A stretch of 64,000 bases of DNA, taken from assembly GCF_000298315.2 (NCBI RefSeq), contig NZ_AEYE02000003.1:248001-312000 (forward strand). The letters run 5' to 3'. This DNA is from Rhizobium grahamii CCGE 502. Its GTDB lineage: Bacteria; Pseudomonadota; Alphaproteobacteria; Rhizobiales; Rhizobiaceae. The translations under genes were made by a program, and so were the position numbers. Every line of letters begins with the position of its first letter. The first letter of the stretch is position 1. Under the pieces are notes generated by a model, which saw nothing but the letters and a program-made list of their open reading frames with translations, was not told the DNA's origin and made no database searches. Shown in pieces: positions 44,720 to 53,327 of the stretch.

Positions 44720-46084
44720 ATGAGGCGCCGACCGCTGTCGATCCAGTTCCTGTTTGCCAGCGGTGTCCTGATCTTCTTCGCAACATTGATCTCGGGTTAC
44801 GTCATATCCGGGCTCGTAGAGCAAAACGCGATCCGCAGCAAAGCCGGTGCGGTTGCAACCTTCGTCCAAAGCATGACGGAGCCGCTTGTTGAGAAGCTGG
44901 CTTCGGCGGACGCCCTGCCACCCGAGGATATTGAGAGGCTCCACGGGCTTTTCACCGATCCAATGTTGCGGGGGCGTTTTCCGCATGTCGAGATCTGGAC
45001 GACCGATGGAACGGTTGCCTATTCGCTTGCCCCGGATCTGATCGGTCGAAGGTTCGAGGTTCCTCCCGGCGCCGAGAACGCCCTTCTGGGTGAGGTTTCA
45101 CTCTCTTTTGCCGACCTCGATGCAGGCGAACATATCGCCCGCAATTTCCGGACGCGCTATCTGGAGATCTATAGCCCGCTGCGCGACAACTCGACCGGCA
45201 GGATCATCGCCATTGCGGAGATACAGGAGGATCCCGCCACATTTGACCATGATGTGGAGCGCGTGCGCATGGTCAGTTGGGCGGCTGTGGCACTTGCCTC
45301 CTGCGCGATCCTGCTCTGTCTTTTCGCGATCGTTCGCCGCGGGAGCAACACCATAGAGGATCAGCGACAGGCCCTGCGTCAACGCGCGGAAGACGCAGAG
45401 GCCGCGTCGCGCAAGCTCGCCGAACTGCAGGGTATTGCCCGCCATGCCTCGATGCAGCTCGCCGAGCGCAACGAAAATCTGATGCGTGGCGTCGGCGCAG
45501 ACCTCCATGATGGCCCAGCCCAGCTTCTCAGCTTCGCGCGCCTGCAGGTTGAACAGGTCCGCCAGGCTAGGTCCGACCTGGGGCGCGAGGCGCCGCTCGC
45601 CGTACTCGAGGGATCGCTCGATAGCGCTTTGGCCGAGATTCGGGCGATTGCCCGATCGCTGATCCTGCCGGAGATCGAGCACCTTCCACCTAGCCGCATC
45701 ATCGAGCGTGCGATCAAGATGCACGAGAGCCGCTCAGGGACGGAGGTCGCTTCCACCTTCGTCGGGTCGGAACGAGAAATTCCAGCGGCGTTGAAGATCT
45801 GCCTCTTTCGCTTTGTGCAGGAGGGTTTGAATAACTCTTACAGACACGCTGGCGGCAATGGCCAGGAGGTTTGGTGCGAGATGGGAGCAGCGCATATGAA
45901 AGTGGTCGTTTCGGACAAGGGGCCGCCGCGGGGTTTCGTCAAGCCACCTGCTCGCGACGGCGGAGGAATGGGGATTCGTGGCCTGCGGCAGCGCATCGAG
46001 AGCCTGGGCGGCAGCCTGCAGATCGTCGGCGGGGACGCCGGAACAAAACTGACAATGTGTTTCGAGCTTGGGGAGGCAGTCTGA
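44720..46084 (+). CDS. NarL-type sensor histidine kinase
   Basis: ATG 44720 (MRRRPLSIQF) is the chosen start; TTG 44693 with GGGGGA upstream is an alternative. The 454-residue protein has a membrane segment (about 8-35), a roughly 160-residue periplasmic domain, a second segment (VSWAAVALASCAILLCLFAIV), a short coiled linker and a HisKA_3 dimerisation region whose phospho-acceptor His is in VGADLHDGPAQLL. The HATPase part has FRFVQEGLNNSYRHAGG (N box), VVSDKGPPRGF and GGMGIRGLRQRIESLGG. The stop codon is followed at once by the response regulator start. The signal is unknown. Confidence 0.88.
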   Translation: MRRRPLSIQFLFASGVLIFFATLISGYVISGLVEQNAIRSKAGAVATFVQSMTEPLVEKLASADALPPEDIERLHGLFTDPMLRGRFPHVEIWTTDGTVAYSLAPDLIGRRFEVPPGAENALLGEVSLSFADLDAGEHIARNFRTRYLEIYSPLRDNSTGRIIAIAEIQEDPATFDHDVERVRMVSWAAVALASCAILLCLFAIVRRGSNTIEDQRQALRQRAEDAEAASRKLAELQGIARHASMQLAERNENLMRGVGADLHDGPAQLLSFARLQVEQVRQARSDLGREAPLAVLEGSLDSALAEIRAIARSLILPEIEHLPPSRIIERAIKMHESRSGTEVASTFVGSEREIPAALKICLFRFVQEGLNNSYRHAGGNGQEVWCEMGAAHMKVVVSDKGPPRGFVKPPARDGGGMGIRGLRQRIESLGGSLQIVGGDAGTKLTMCFELGEAV

Positions 46085-46744
46085 ATGGTAGAGCCGGCTT
46101 CTGTCATCGTCGTTGACGACCACGCGTTGTTTCGGATGGGCGTGTTGCAGACGATTGCCCTCAATGAAAACTTGCGGGTCGTTGCGGAGGGCGCATCCAA
46201 GCAGGATTCTCTGGATCTGGTGGCGCGCCATCACCCGACGATCGCGCTTCTGGATATTTCCATGCCGGGTGGCGGGGTCGCCGCGGCGCGCGAGATCCAC
46301 GAGCGATGGCCTGATGTGAAGGTGGTGATGCTGACGGTTTCCGAGGATGACCAAGACGTCCTGGAGGCACTGGAGGCTGGCGCGTCCGGATACATTCTGA
46401 AAGGCATCGCCGCAAACGAGTTGCTCGACGCGTTGACGACCGTCCAGCGCGGCAGCACCTATTTAGCGCCCACACTGGGTTCCAAACTGGTCGCCGCAAT
46501 GAGAGGAAACACACAGCCGCGAACCGAGGGCAATCCGCTGGCGGCGTTGTCCGCAAAGGAGCGCCACGTGTTGGAATGCGTGGGTCGCGGAATGGGGAAC
46601 CAGGCCATTGCCGAAGCGACGGGCACGACTTTGCGCACCGTGAAGTTTCATGTCTCCAGGCTTCTCAAAAAGGTCCAAGCGAAGAACCGCGTTGAATTGG
46701 CCCTCATCGCGCAGAAAGCGGCGGATGTGTCTGGCAAAGAGTAG
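46085..46744 (+). CDS. NarL/LuxR-type response regulator
   Basis: The 219-residue protein starts immediately after the kinase stop codon. The receiver domain (about 5-120) has the acidic pair Asp11/Asp12 (VVDDHALFR), phospho-acceptor Asp57 (ALLDISMPGG), Thr in VVMLTVSEDD and Lys in YILKGIAANEL. The C-terminal LuxR HTH (about 148-210) reads LSAKERHVLECVGRGMGNQAIAEATGTTLRTVKFHVSRLLKKVQAKNRVEL, split over those residues. It is the cognate partner of the upstream kinase. Targets are not evident from the neighbourhood. Confidence 0.92.
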   Translation: MVEPASVIVVDDHALFRMGVLQTIALNENLRVVAEGASKQDSLDLVARHHPTIALLDISMPGGGVAAAREIHERWPDVKVVMLTVSEDDQDVLEALEAGASGYILKGIAANELLDALTTVQRGSTYLAPTLGSKLVAAMRGNTQPRTEGNPLAALSAKERHVLECVGRGMGNQAIAEATGTTLRTVKFHVSRLLKKVQAKNRVELALIAQKAADVSGKE

Positions 46745-47000
46745 CAGCTGCCTCAGCTTCGAACAGCGTCGCGGCAGGCTGGCGCCTTGCCTGCATGTGC
46801 TGCTGGCAACGTTGCCGGTTTCGATGCGTGTGTCGAGAGCGTCAGGGCGTTCCCCGATCAGCACACAAGCGACATGGTTAGGAGCATGACGGCGGCATGC
46901 CTCCCATCTTACGGAAAGTCCTGCCAAACATTTGAAGGCTGGAAATCTGGCTGGTTGATGCGCCGGTATCCGGGAAAGTAAATGATCTTATTGGATGGAA

Positions 47001-47076
47001 TGGTGCCGCTTACGTGACTCGAACACGTGACCCCATCATTACGAATGATGTGCTCTACCGACTGAGCTAAAGCGGC
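47001..47076 (-). tRNA. tRNA-Thr (anticodon CGU)
   Basis: Read on the minus strand: acceptor arm GCCGCTT pairs with AAGCGGC, D-arm GCTCAGTCGGTAGAGC, anticodon stem CATCA/TGATG around loop TTCGTAA giving anticodon CGU, T-arm CACGTGTTCGAGTCACGTG-like with GTTCGAGTC, discriminator A and an encoded CCA. The fold is complete. It decodes ACG. Confidence 0.95.
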
Positions 47077-47206
47077 AATCCATGCGGCCGAACCATGCGG
47101 CCCCGCGATTTGCATGGGGCTGATACAGGCATTGTTTGAAGATTTCAAGCGCCCTGTCATCTCTTCGGTAAAAAAGAACGGCGCTGTGGAAATCTGTGGT
47201 CGACCG

Positions 47207-48166
47207 TTACAACGACAGGCGCGCACGGGCAGCCGTATATTCGGTCTCGAGCCGGTCGACGAGCTTGCCGACCGGTTCGATGGCCTTGATGGCGCCGATG
47301 CCCTGGCCGCTACCCCAGATATCCTTCCAGGCCTTGGCGCCGCCGACGGCCTGTTCGAAATCCATTTTGGAGGGATCGGCGGCCGGGAGATCGTCGGGAT
47401 CGAGGCCGACGGCTTTGACGGAGGGCTTGAGGTAGTTGCCGTGAACGCCCGTGAAGTAGTTGGAATAGACGATGTCGTTCGCCATGCCGTCGACGATTGC
47501 CTGCTTGTAGGCCTCGGAAGCGCGAGCCTCCTCGGTCGCGATGAACGGCGTGCCGATATAGGCCATGTCGGCCCCCATGGCCTGCGCCGCGAGGATGGCG
47601 CCGCCATTGGCGATGGCGCCGGCAAGCAGCAGCGGCCCATCGAACCATTCGCGGATCTCCTGAATGAGGGCAAAGGGCGAAAGTGTCCCGGCGTGACCGC
47701 CGGCACCGGCTGCGACGGCAATCAGCCCGTCGGCACCCTTGCGGATGGCCGAGTTGGCATGGCGGTTGTTGATGACATCGTGGAGTACGATGCCGCCATA
47801 GGAATGCACCGCGGCATTGACTTCCGGCACGGCGCCAAGCGACGAGATGACCACGGGCACCTTGTATTTGACGCAGAGCCTGAGGTCATGCTCCAGCCGC
47901 TTGTTCGACATGTGGACGATCTGGTTGACGGCAAACGGGGCGGCCGGCCGATCAGGGTTTGCCGCGTTGTGGGCAGCGAGATCCTCGGTGATCATCGCCA
48001 GCCATTCGTCGAGCTGGCTCTCCGGCCGTGCGTTCAGCGCGGGAAAGGCGCCAACGACCCCAGCCTTGCACTGCGCCAGCGTCAGCGCCGGGTGCGAAAT
48101 GATGAAGAGCGGCGAGGCGACAACCGGCAATCTGAGATTCTGGGTGAGGATCGGAGGCAGGGCCAT
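47207..48166 (-). CDS. Nitronate monooxygenase (2-nitropropane dioxygenase family)
   Basis: The 319-residue FMN enzyme has the NMO plan: LRLPVVASPLFIISHPALTLAQCKAG near the start (split over 11-36), the glycine-rich FMN sites AVAAGAGGHAG and LLAGAIANGGAILAAQAMGADMAYIGTPF (split over 175-203), and the conserved GQGIGAIKAIEPVG. The His in GGHAG matches the catalytic base of class I enzymes. It oxidises toxic nitronates such as propionate 3-nitronate. A palindromic TTGACGTTTACG element stands 16 bases before the start and resembles the one before fadD. Confidence 0.87.
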   Translation of the reverse strand: MALPPILTQNLRLPVVASPLFIISHPALTLAQCKAGVVGAFPALNARPESQLDEWLAMITEDLAAHNAANPDRPAAPFAVNQIVHMSNKRLEHDLRLCVKYKVPVVISSLGAVPEVNAAVHSYGGIVLHDVINNRHANSAIRKGADGLIAVAAGAGGHAGTLSPFALIQEIREWFDGPLLLAGAIANGGAILAAQAMGADMAYIGTPFIATEEARASEAYKQAIVDGMANDIVYSNYFTGVHGNYLKPSVKAVGLDPDDLPAADPSKMDFEQAVGGAKAWKDIWGSGQGIGAIKAIEPVGKLVDRLETEYTAARARLSL

Positions 48167-48181
48167 GAGATACCGTAAGAA

Positions 48182-48203
48182 TTGACGTTTACGAAAGCGT
48201 CAA
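48182..48203. promoter_or_regulatory. 22-bp inverted repeat before the nitronate monooxygenase gene
   Basis: TTGACGTTTACG followed directly by AAAGCGTCAA; 18 of 22 positions are symmetric. It covers the likely promoter or leader, 16-37 bases before the start codon, and matches the fadD-upstream element (TTGACGTTTACGTTAA on the minus strand) in its first 12 bases. Confidence 0.5.
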
Positions 48204-48421
48204 TGTGATAGCAGAGACTTTCGGTGAGGAAAAGCTCGCTCTATCGATTCCATAAATATCGGCTATTCTTGCAAGACGATAAGGCAGCACGCGGCAACCC
48301 TGCGTTATCCCCGGCCGATCCGACCCGGTAGCGGGGTGAGGCTTGCGATTTGCCCTGGCAGCAGCTACCGCTTTTACGAAGTGTCAAGGACAAAGCCCAG
48401 TCTCAGAGTAAAGGACCGGAC

Positions 48422-49600
48422 GTGAGCGGATTAGAAACGGCTATCAGAACGGCGCTCAACAATGCCGATCGCGACAATCCCGAAGTCCGTGCAAAGATTT
48501 ATCAATCCGCACGTCAGGCGCTCGAAGCCGGTCTCCGCAAACAGGACATCACCGACGCGGAAGCGGTGACCCATCATCGCCATAGACTCGAAACAACGAT
48601 CCATACGATCGAGGCTGAAGAGCGCGAGCGTCTCCATCCGCGTCAGGGGCCGCCTGAAATTCCTGTGCCACCCGAGGTGGAAATGCCGAAGCCCGTGGCC
48701 CATGCCGCAGAGGACGAGGCGGCAAACGTCTCGATCGGCGGCGAGACCCGCGAGCATTCGGTCACGGACCCACGCTTCGACGACGAATCCAGCCTCGCCG
48801 GCGTGCATGCGGGCAGCGGCGATCACCTCGGCGCTGCGCCGACGGCCGAGGCGCCGGCGACGGTGGAGCAAAAACCGGCTCGGATGGACTTTCGGCCGGA
48901 GCGTGCGGCGGTCCGGCGCAAGCCGCGCAAGTTCTTCTCGAGGCTGCTCGTCGCTTGTGTTCTTCTCGCCTTCATTGGCATGGGCGCATGGTGGGTCTAT
49001 TCATCGGGCCTGCTGATGACCGCCGCAGAACGAGATACGGGCGTTGCCAATCCGCCGGCGACCACGCAGCCGGAAGACTTTGACGGCACCGATAACACTG
49101 CTGCGGGCGATAATGCGGCTCCCGTCACAATCGACCCGCAAAACTCTTTCTCGGCAGATTGGATCGAGGTTTTCAAGCCGTCCGATGCGGACAAGATCAA
49201 GACCGGCCCGCAGTCTCAGACGCAGAACGTCGCTGAAAACGATGGCCCGGCAGTGCGCCTGACCTCGCAAACCAATGGCAGCGACGGCAATGTCAGTGTC
49301 AGCGTGCCGGCGGATGTGCTGCAGCAATTGGCCGGCAAGTCCTCGACGATTGCAATCACGCTGCAATCGACGTCCGACGAACCGACGCAGATTACCGTAG
49401 AGTGCAATTTCCAGCCGCTCGGCGACTGCGCCCGCCATCGCTTCTCCGTCACCCGGCAGAAATCGGACGTGCTTCTGCAGGTCCGCTTCGATCGATCACT
49501 GGCGCCGAACTCTGCCGGCAGCCTGACGATCAACACCGACGTCGACGGCAAGGCACGCGGCATCAATCTCTACGCCGTGCGGATCCTGCCAGGACAATAG
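48422..49600 (+). CDS. Single-pass membrane protein with periplasmic domain, unknown function
   Basis: GTG 48422 with AAAGGA upstream is preferred because VSGLETAIRTALNNADRDN gives a compact N-terminus; the frame is open back to 48350. The 392 residues comprise a helical N-terminal module (about 1-70, ARQALEAGLRKQDITD), a Pro/Glu-rich linker, a basic stretch RRKPRKFF, one membrane segment (LLVACVLLAFIGMGAWWVYSS), and a periplasmic beta-rich domain (about 290-392) with two cysteines (TVECNFQPLGDCARHRF). I recognise no named family, though the layout is common among conserved rhizobial proteins. Confidence 0.78.
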   Translation: MSGLETAIRTALNNADRDNPEVRAKIYQSARQALEAGLRKQDITDAEAVTHHRHRLETTIHTIEAEERERLHPRQGPPEIPVPPEVEMPKPVAHAAEDEAANVSIGGETREHSVTDPRFDDESSLAGVHAGSGDHLGAAPTAEAPATVEQKPARMDFRPERAAVRRKPRKFFSRLLVACVLLAFIGMGAWWVYSSGLLMTAAERDTGVANPPATTQPEDFDGTDNTAAGDNAAPVTIDPQNSFSADWIEVFKPSDADKIKTGPQSQTQNVAENDGPAVRLTSQTNGSDGNVSVSVPADVLQQLAGKSSTIAITLQSTSDEPTQITVECNFQPLGDCARHRFSVTRQKSDVLLQVRFDRSLAPNSAGSLTINTDVDGKARGINLYAVRILPGQ

Positions 49601-49603
49601 GCG

Positions 49604-50485
49604 TTATTTCAGGAAGCCGGGACCTGAGCCGATGATCTTGTCGTCGAGCTTGCCGATGGCGTCCTTGTCCTTGCCGTCGTAGTCCATCCTCTTCAGCATG
49701 TGACGGATCAGGTTCAGCCGCGCGCGACGCTTGTCGTTGGCGTGAATGACCGTCCAGGGCGCGGCGTCCGTATGCGTCTCCTTCAGCATACGGTCCCGCT
49801 TATCGCTATAGTCGCCCCATTTCGTCAGCGCCGCTATATCCATCGAGGAGAGCTTCCATACCTTGAGCGGATCGTGCCGCCGGTCATGGAACCGCTTCAG
49901 CTGCATCTCGCGGCCGATATCGAGATAGAACTTGAAAAAGAAGATGCCCTCATGGGCGATGCCATTCTCGAGCTGAGGTGTTTGCTTCAGGAAGTCGTCA
50001 TATTGCTTCGGGGTGCAGAAGCCCATGACCGGTTCAACCCCGGCCCGGTTATACCAGGACCGATCGAACAGCACGAATTCGCCGGCGGTGGGAAACTGCG
50101 TGATGTAGCGCTGAAAATACCATTGCCCTGCCTCGCGTTCGGTTGGCTTGGTCAGGGCAACCACCCGGGCGAGGCGCGGATTCATATGGGCGGACGAGGC
50201 TGAAATCGCCCCACCTTTGCCCGCCGCATCGCGTCCCTCGAAAAGCGCCATGACGCGCTTGCCGGTCGCCTGCAGCCAGAACTGCACCTTGACGAGTTCA
50301 ATCTGCAGTTTCTGCAGCTCCTCGAGGTATTCCTCTTCCTTGAGTTTCTTGTTGTAGGGGAAGTCGCCCGATTGCAGGGCTGCCTCGTCCACCCAATCCG
50401 GCAGCACTGGATCGTCGACGTCGAAGACGCGCTTCTTTCCGCGGATGTCCAGTTCGACGGCTCTGCTTTCGACATCATCGGCCAT
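49604..50485 (-). CDS. ppk2: Polyphosphate kinase 2 (PPK2)
   Basis: The start at 50485 has GGGAGAG on the minus strand. The 293-residue enzyme carries Walker [16 protein letters not shown] (about 80-94), the conserved [16 protein letters not shown], Walker [20 protein letters not shown] (split-safe) and lid residues [20 protein letters not shown]2 enzymes move phosphate between polyphosphate and nucleotides, usually favouring GTP or ATP formation. It is divergent from phoR and so belongs physically to the phosphate region. Confidence 0.92.
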   Translation of the reverse strand: MADDVESRAVELDIRGKKRVFDVDDPVLPDWVDEAALQSGDFPYNKKLKEEEYLEELQKLQIELVKVQFWLQATGKRVMALFEGRDAAGKGGAISASSAHMNPRLARVVALTKPTEREAGQWYFQRYITQFPTAGEFVLFDRSWYNRAGVEPVMGFCTPKQYDDFLKQTPQLENGIAHEGIFFFKFYLDIGREMQLKRFHDRRHDPLKVWKLSSMDIAALTKWGDYSDKRDRMLKETHTDAAPWTVIHANDKRRARLNLIRHMLKRMDYDGKDKDAIGKLDDKIIGSGPGFLK

Positions 50486-50688
50486 GACTTCTCTCCCGCT
50501 ATAACCTTCGCTGAGACAGGCGATCATATTTCCTTTTGAAAATCAAATGTCTTGCAGATCGCGGAAATTCCTGTGCGTTCCCGTTGCAGCCCTTCCACTG
50601 CTGGCTGCGGTCGAAAACTTCTGTCATGATTCACGGCTATCACGCAGAGGTTTGAAGGCAATAGTGCGAGTCGGGATCGCGAGGGGCA

Positions 50689-51945
50689 GTGGAAGACAAG
50701 GTACCGTTGACAAGAAGCTTGATCGCACGCGTTCGGCAGGAACGCCCGGTTCTGCTGGTGGCGCTGCTGATCGCACTGATCGCTCTTGCCGCGGGCGTGA
50801 ACAAGTGGGTCGTCCTCGGTCTTTTGCTATTGATGGTCATCACCGCCGTGTGGCACGCGGTTCCCTTCATCCGAGAGGCGCCGCTTGAACCTGCTCCTGA
50901 GATTATCGAAACGCCGCCCAGCAGGTCGGGTGAAGTAACGGCGACGTTGGCCGCGCTCGACATGCCCGTCATGGTGCTTTCAAATGATGCCTCGGTGCTT
51001 TACCAAAATCGCGCTGCGGAAAAGGCGTTTGGCGAGGTTACGGTTGGTGCCCACATTTCCGCGCGCCTGCGCTCGCCGGGCGTCCTCGACATGATCGCCG
51101 AAACGATTGCGACCAACGCGCCGAACCAGATCGAGCATTCCGAGCGCCTGCCGTCCGAGCGCGTTTACATCGTCCGCAGCGCACCCGTGGAGTTGGATCG
51201 ACAGCAGCCGACGGATGAACGCTTCTTCTTGGTCTCGTTTCGCGATATTTCCGAAGTCCGGCGCATCGACCGCATGCGTTCCGACTTCGTCGCCAACGCC
51301 AGCCATGAGTTGCGGACGCCGCTGGCGTCCCTGCGAGGTTTCATCGAGACCATCCAGGGACCAGCAAAGAACGACGCGAAGGCGCAGGAGCGCTTTCTGG
51401 GTATCATGCTGGATCAGGCCACCCGCATGAGCCGTCTAGTCGACGACCTGCTTTCCCTTTCTCGGTTGGAGCTCAAGTCACATATCGCCCCGGATCAGAA
51501 GGTCGACCTGGTCCCCCTTCTCGGCCACGTCAGGGACTCGCTGGTGCCGCTTGCACATGACGTCGGTGTGGAGATCGCTCTGCATCTGCCGCAAGGCAAG
51601 GCAGAGGTGCTCGGCGACCGCGACGAGTTGGTTCAGGTATTTGAAAACCTGATGGAAAATGCCTGCAAATACGGGCAGGAGGGGAAGACCGTCGATGTCT
51701 TCTTGAAGAATGGCTCGGGTGAACCTGTCGAGGTCACCGTGGTCGACAAGGGGCCGGGCATTCCTGCCGAGCACGTGCCCCGTCTGACCGAGCGATTCTA
51801 TCGGGTGAGCATCGAGGATAGCCGTTCGAAGAAGGGCACGGGGCTGGGCCTTGCCATCGTCAAACACATCCTGACCCGGCACCGCGCCCGGCTGATCGTC
51901 AAGTCGGAAGTCGGGAAGGGGACGAGCTTCACCGTGCGGTTTTGA
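50689..51945 (+). CDS. phoR: Phosphate regulon sensor histidine kinase
   Basis: The 418-residue protein (GTG start at 50689, GAGGGG just upstream) has two membrane segments near the N-terminus (PVLLVALLIALIALAAGV and WVVLGLLLLMVITAVWHAV), a PAS domain (about 85-185), HisKA with the acceptor His in NASHELRTPLASLRG, and HATPase with VFENLMENACKYG, DKGPGIPAEHVPRLTERFY and GTGLGLAIVKHI. It phosphorylates PhoB when phosphate is scarce, under control of the Pst transporter and PhoU. A single CTGTCAT half-site occurs at 50621-50627, too little to call a Pho box. Confidence 0.92.
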   Translation: MEDKVPLTRSLIARVRQERPVLLVALLIALIALAAGVNKWVVLGLLLLMVITAVWHAVPFIREAPLEPAPEIIETPPSRSGEVTATLAALDMPVMVLSNDASVLYQNRAAEKAFGEVTVGAHISARLRSPGVLDMIAETIATNAPNQIEHSERLPSERVYIVRSAPVELDRQQPTDERFFLVSFRDISEVRRIDRMRSDFVANASHELRTPLASLRGFIETIQGPAKNDAKAQERFLGIMLDQATRMSRLVDDLLSLSRLELKSHIAPDQKVDLVPLLGHVRDSLVPLAHDVGVEIALHLPQGKAEVLGDRDELVQVFENLMENACKYGQEGKTVDVFLKNGSGEPVEVTVVDKGPGIPAEHVPRLTERFYRVSIEDSRSKKGTGLGLAIVKHILTRHRARLIVKSEVGKGTSFTVRF

Positions 51946-52007
51946 CATAAAACTGCAGGGACTTCGACCATCGTCCATTCTTTGTGCTTTAAATTCAAAT
52001 ACATAAG

Positions 52008-52036
52008 CTGTCACAAATGTTTCGTCAAAATGACAT
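52008..52036 (+). promoter_or_regulatory. Degenerate Pho box before pstS
   Basis: CTGTCAC-AAAT at 52008-52018 is a good PhoB half-site with its spacer; a GTCA core follows at 52024-52027 and an inverted TGTCAT (as ATGACA) at 52030-52035. The register of the second half-site is not canonical, so this is a weak match in the expected place, about 110 bases before pstS. Confidence 0.4.
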
Positions 52037-52143
52037 AAAAGCTCTAGTCATCAGGGGCTAAAGAGAGCGTGCCGCTGATGAGACGGCACCGCCAAAGGCC
52101 ACTGAAGGCCGCACTCAGACCGCATTATGCCCGGGAGATTGTT

Positions 52144-53178
52144 ATGAACGCTTTTAAACTTACGGTCGCTGCACTTGCCGCTTCCGCCGCTTTTGCTGGC
52201 GCGGCTGTTGCTCGCGACCAGGTTCAGGTAGCCGGTTCCTCCACCGTCCTGCCTTACGCCAAGATCGTTGCCGAAACTTTCGGCGAAACCTTCACGGACT
52301 TCAAGACGCCGGTCGTTGAATCCGGCGGCACGGGCGCAGGCCTCAAGGAATTCTGCAAGGGCGTCGGCCCGGATAGCATCGACGTTGCCAACGCTTCGCG
52401 TCCGATCAACGCCAAGGAACTGGACGCCTGCAAGGCTGCTGGCGTAACCGACATCCAGGAAGTCAAGATCGGTTATGACGGCATCGTCTTCGCAACCGAC
52501 TCGTCCAACCCAGACGTTGCTTACGTTCCGGCCGACATCTACAAGGCTCTGGCCGCTCAGGTCGTCGTTGACGGTAAGCTCGTCGACAACCCGTACAAGA
52601 AGTGGTCGGAAGTCAACCCGGCTCTTCCCGCTGTTGATATCGCTGCCTACATCCCGGGCGAAAAGCACGGCACCCGCGAAGTCTTCGAGCAGAACGTTCT
52701 CGCTGCTGGCTGCAAGGCTTCCGGCGCTCTCGACGTCATCAAGGCTGCGATCTCTGACGCTGCTGCCCAGACCAAGGCTTGCGTTGCAGTTCGTAAGGAC
52801 GGCGCTGCTGTCGACATCGACGGCGACTATCCGGAAACCCTGGCACGCATCGCTGCCAACAAGACCGGCGTTGGCGTCTTCGGCCTTTCCTTCTATGAAA
52901 ACAACGCCGACAAGCTGAAGGTTGCGACCGTCAACGGTATCGTTCCGTCGACCGAAACCATCTCCAACGGCACCTATCCGGTTTCCCGTCCGCTGTTCTT
53001 CTACGTCAAGAAGGCACACCTCGGCGTTATCCCGGGCCTGAAGGAATACGTCAACTTCTTCGTTTCCGAGCAGATGATCGGCCCTGACAGCCCGCTCGTC
53101 GAGTACGGCCTCGTTGCCGCTCCGGACGCTGAACGCGACGCCATCCGCAAGAGCGTTGAAGACGGCAAGACCATGTAA
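52144..53178 (+). CDS. pstS: Phosphate ABC transporter periplasmic binding protein
   Basis: ATG 52144 gives MNAFKLTVAALAASAAFAGAAVA, a clean signal peptide. The 344-residue protein has the PstS features VAGSSTVLPYAKIVAE, VVESGGTGAGLKEFCKG, DVANASRPI, VKIGYDGIVFA and GTREVFEQNVL, which form the phosphate pocket. It belongs to the long PstS type common in Rhizobiales. Codon use is strongly biased to few codons, as expected for a highly expressed gene. A 28-base hairpin follows before pstC. Confidence 0.94.
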   Translation: MNAFKLTVAALAASAAFAGAAVARDQVQVAGSSTVLPYAKIVAETFGETFTDFKTPVVESGGTGAGLKEFCKGVGPDSIDVANASRPINAKELDACKAAGVTDIQEVKIGYDGIVFATDSSNPDVAYVPADIYKALAAQVVVDGKLVDNPYKKWSEVNPALPAVDIAAYIPGEKHGTREVFEQNVLAAGCKASGALDVIKAAISDAAAQTKACVAVRKDGAAVDIDGDYPETLARIAANKTGVGVFGLSFYENNADKLKVATVNGIVPSTETISNGTYPVSRPLFFYVKKAHLGVIPGLKEYVNFFVSEQMIGPDSPLVEYGLVAAPDAERDAIRKSVEDGKTM

Positions 53179-53186
53179 TGACCTTT

Positions 53187-53214
53187 GCCGGCGCGATCAC
53201 CAGATCGCGCCGGC
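53187..53214 (+). terminator. Intercistronic hairpin after pstS
   Basis: GCCGGCGCGAT (53187-53197) and ATCGCGCCGGC (53204-53214) form a perfect 11-base stem with loop CACCAG. ATTGCCTTG follows, so termination is at most partial. It probably limits pstCAB relative to pstS. Confidence 0.65.
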
Positions 53215-53327
53215 ATTGCCTTGTTCCCGCCGCTGGGACGAGGTTTGAACTTCTCCAAGTTTGAGAGCCGGATCGGTCTGCCTGCCGCTTCCGCTTTTGG
53301 AGTCAAAGGGCCTGGGGACCTAAACGA

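Noticed and set aside
50621-50643. Pho box before phoR
   Set aside because: Only one half-site (CTGTCAT) fits; the second half at the correct spacing matches poorly.
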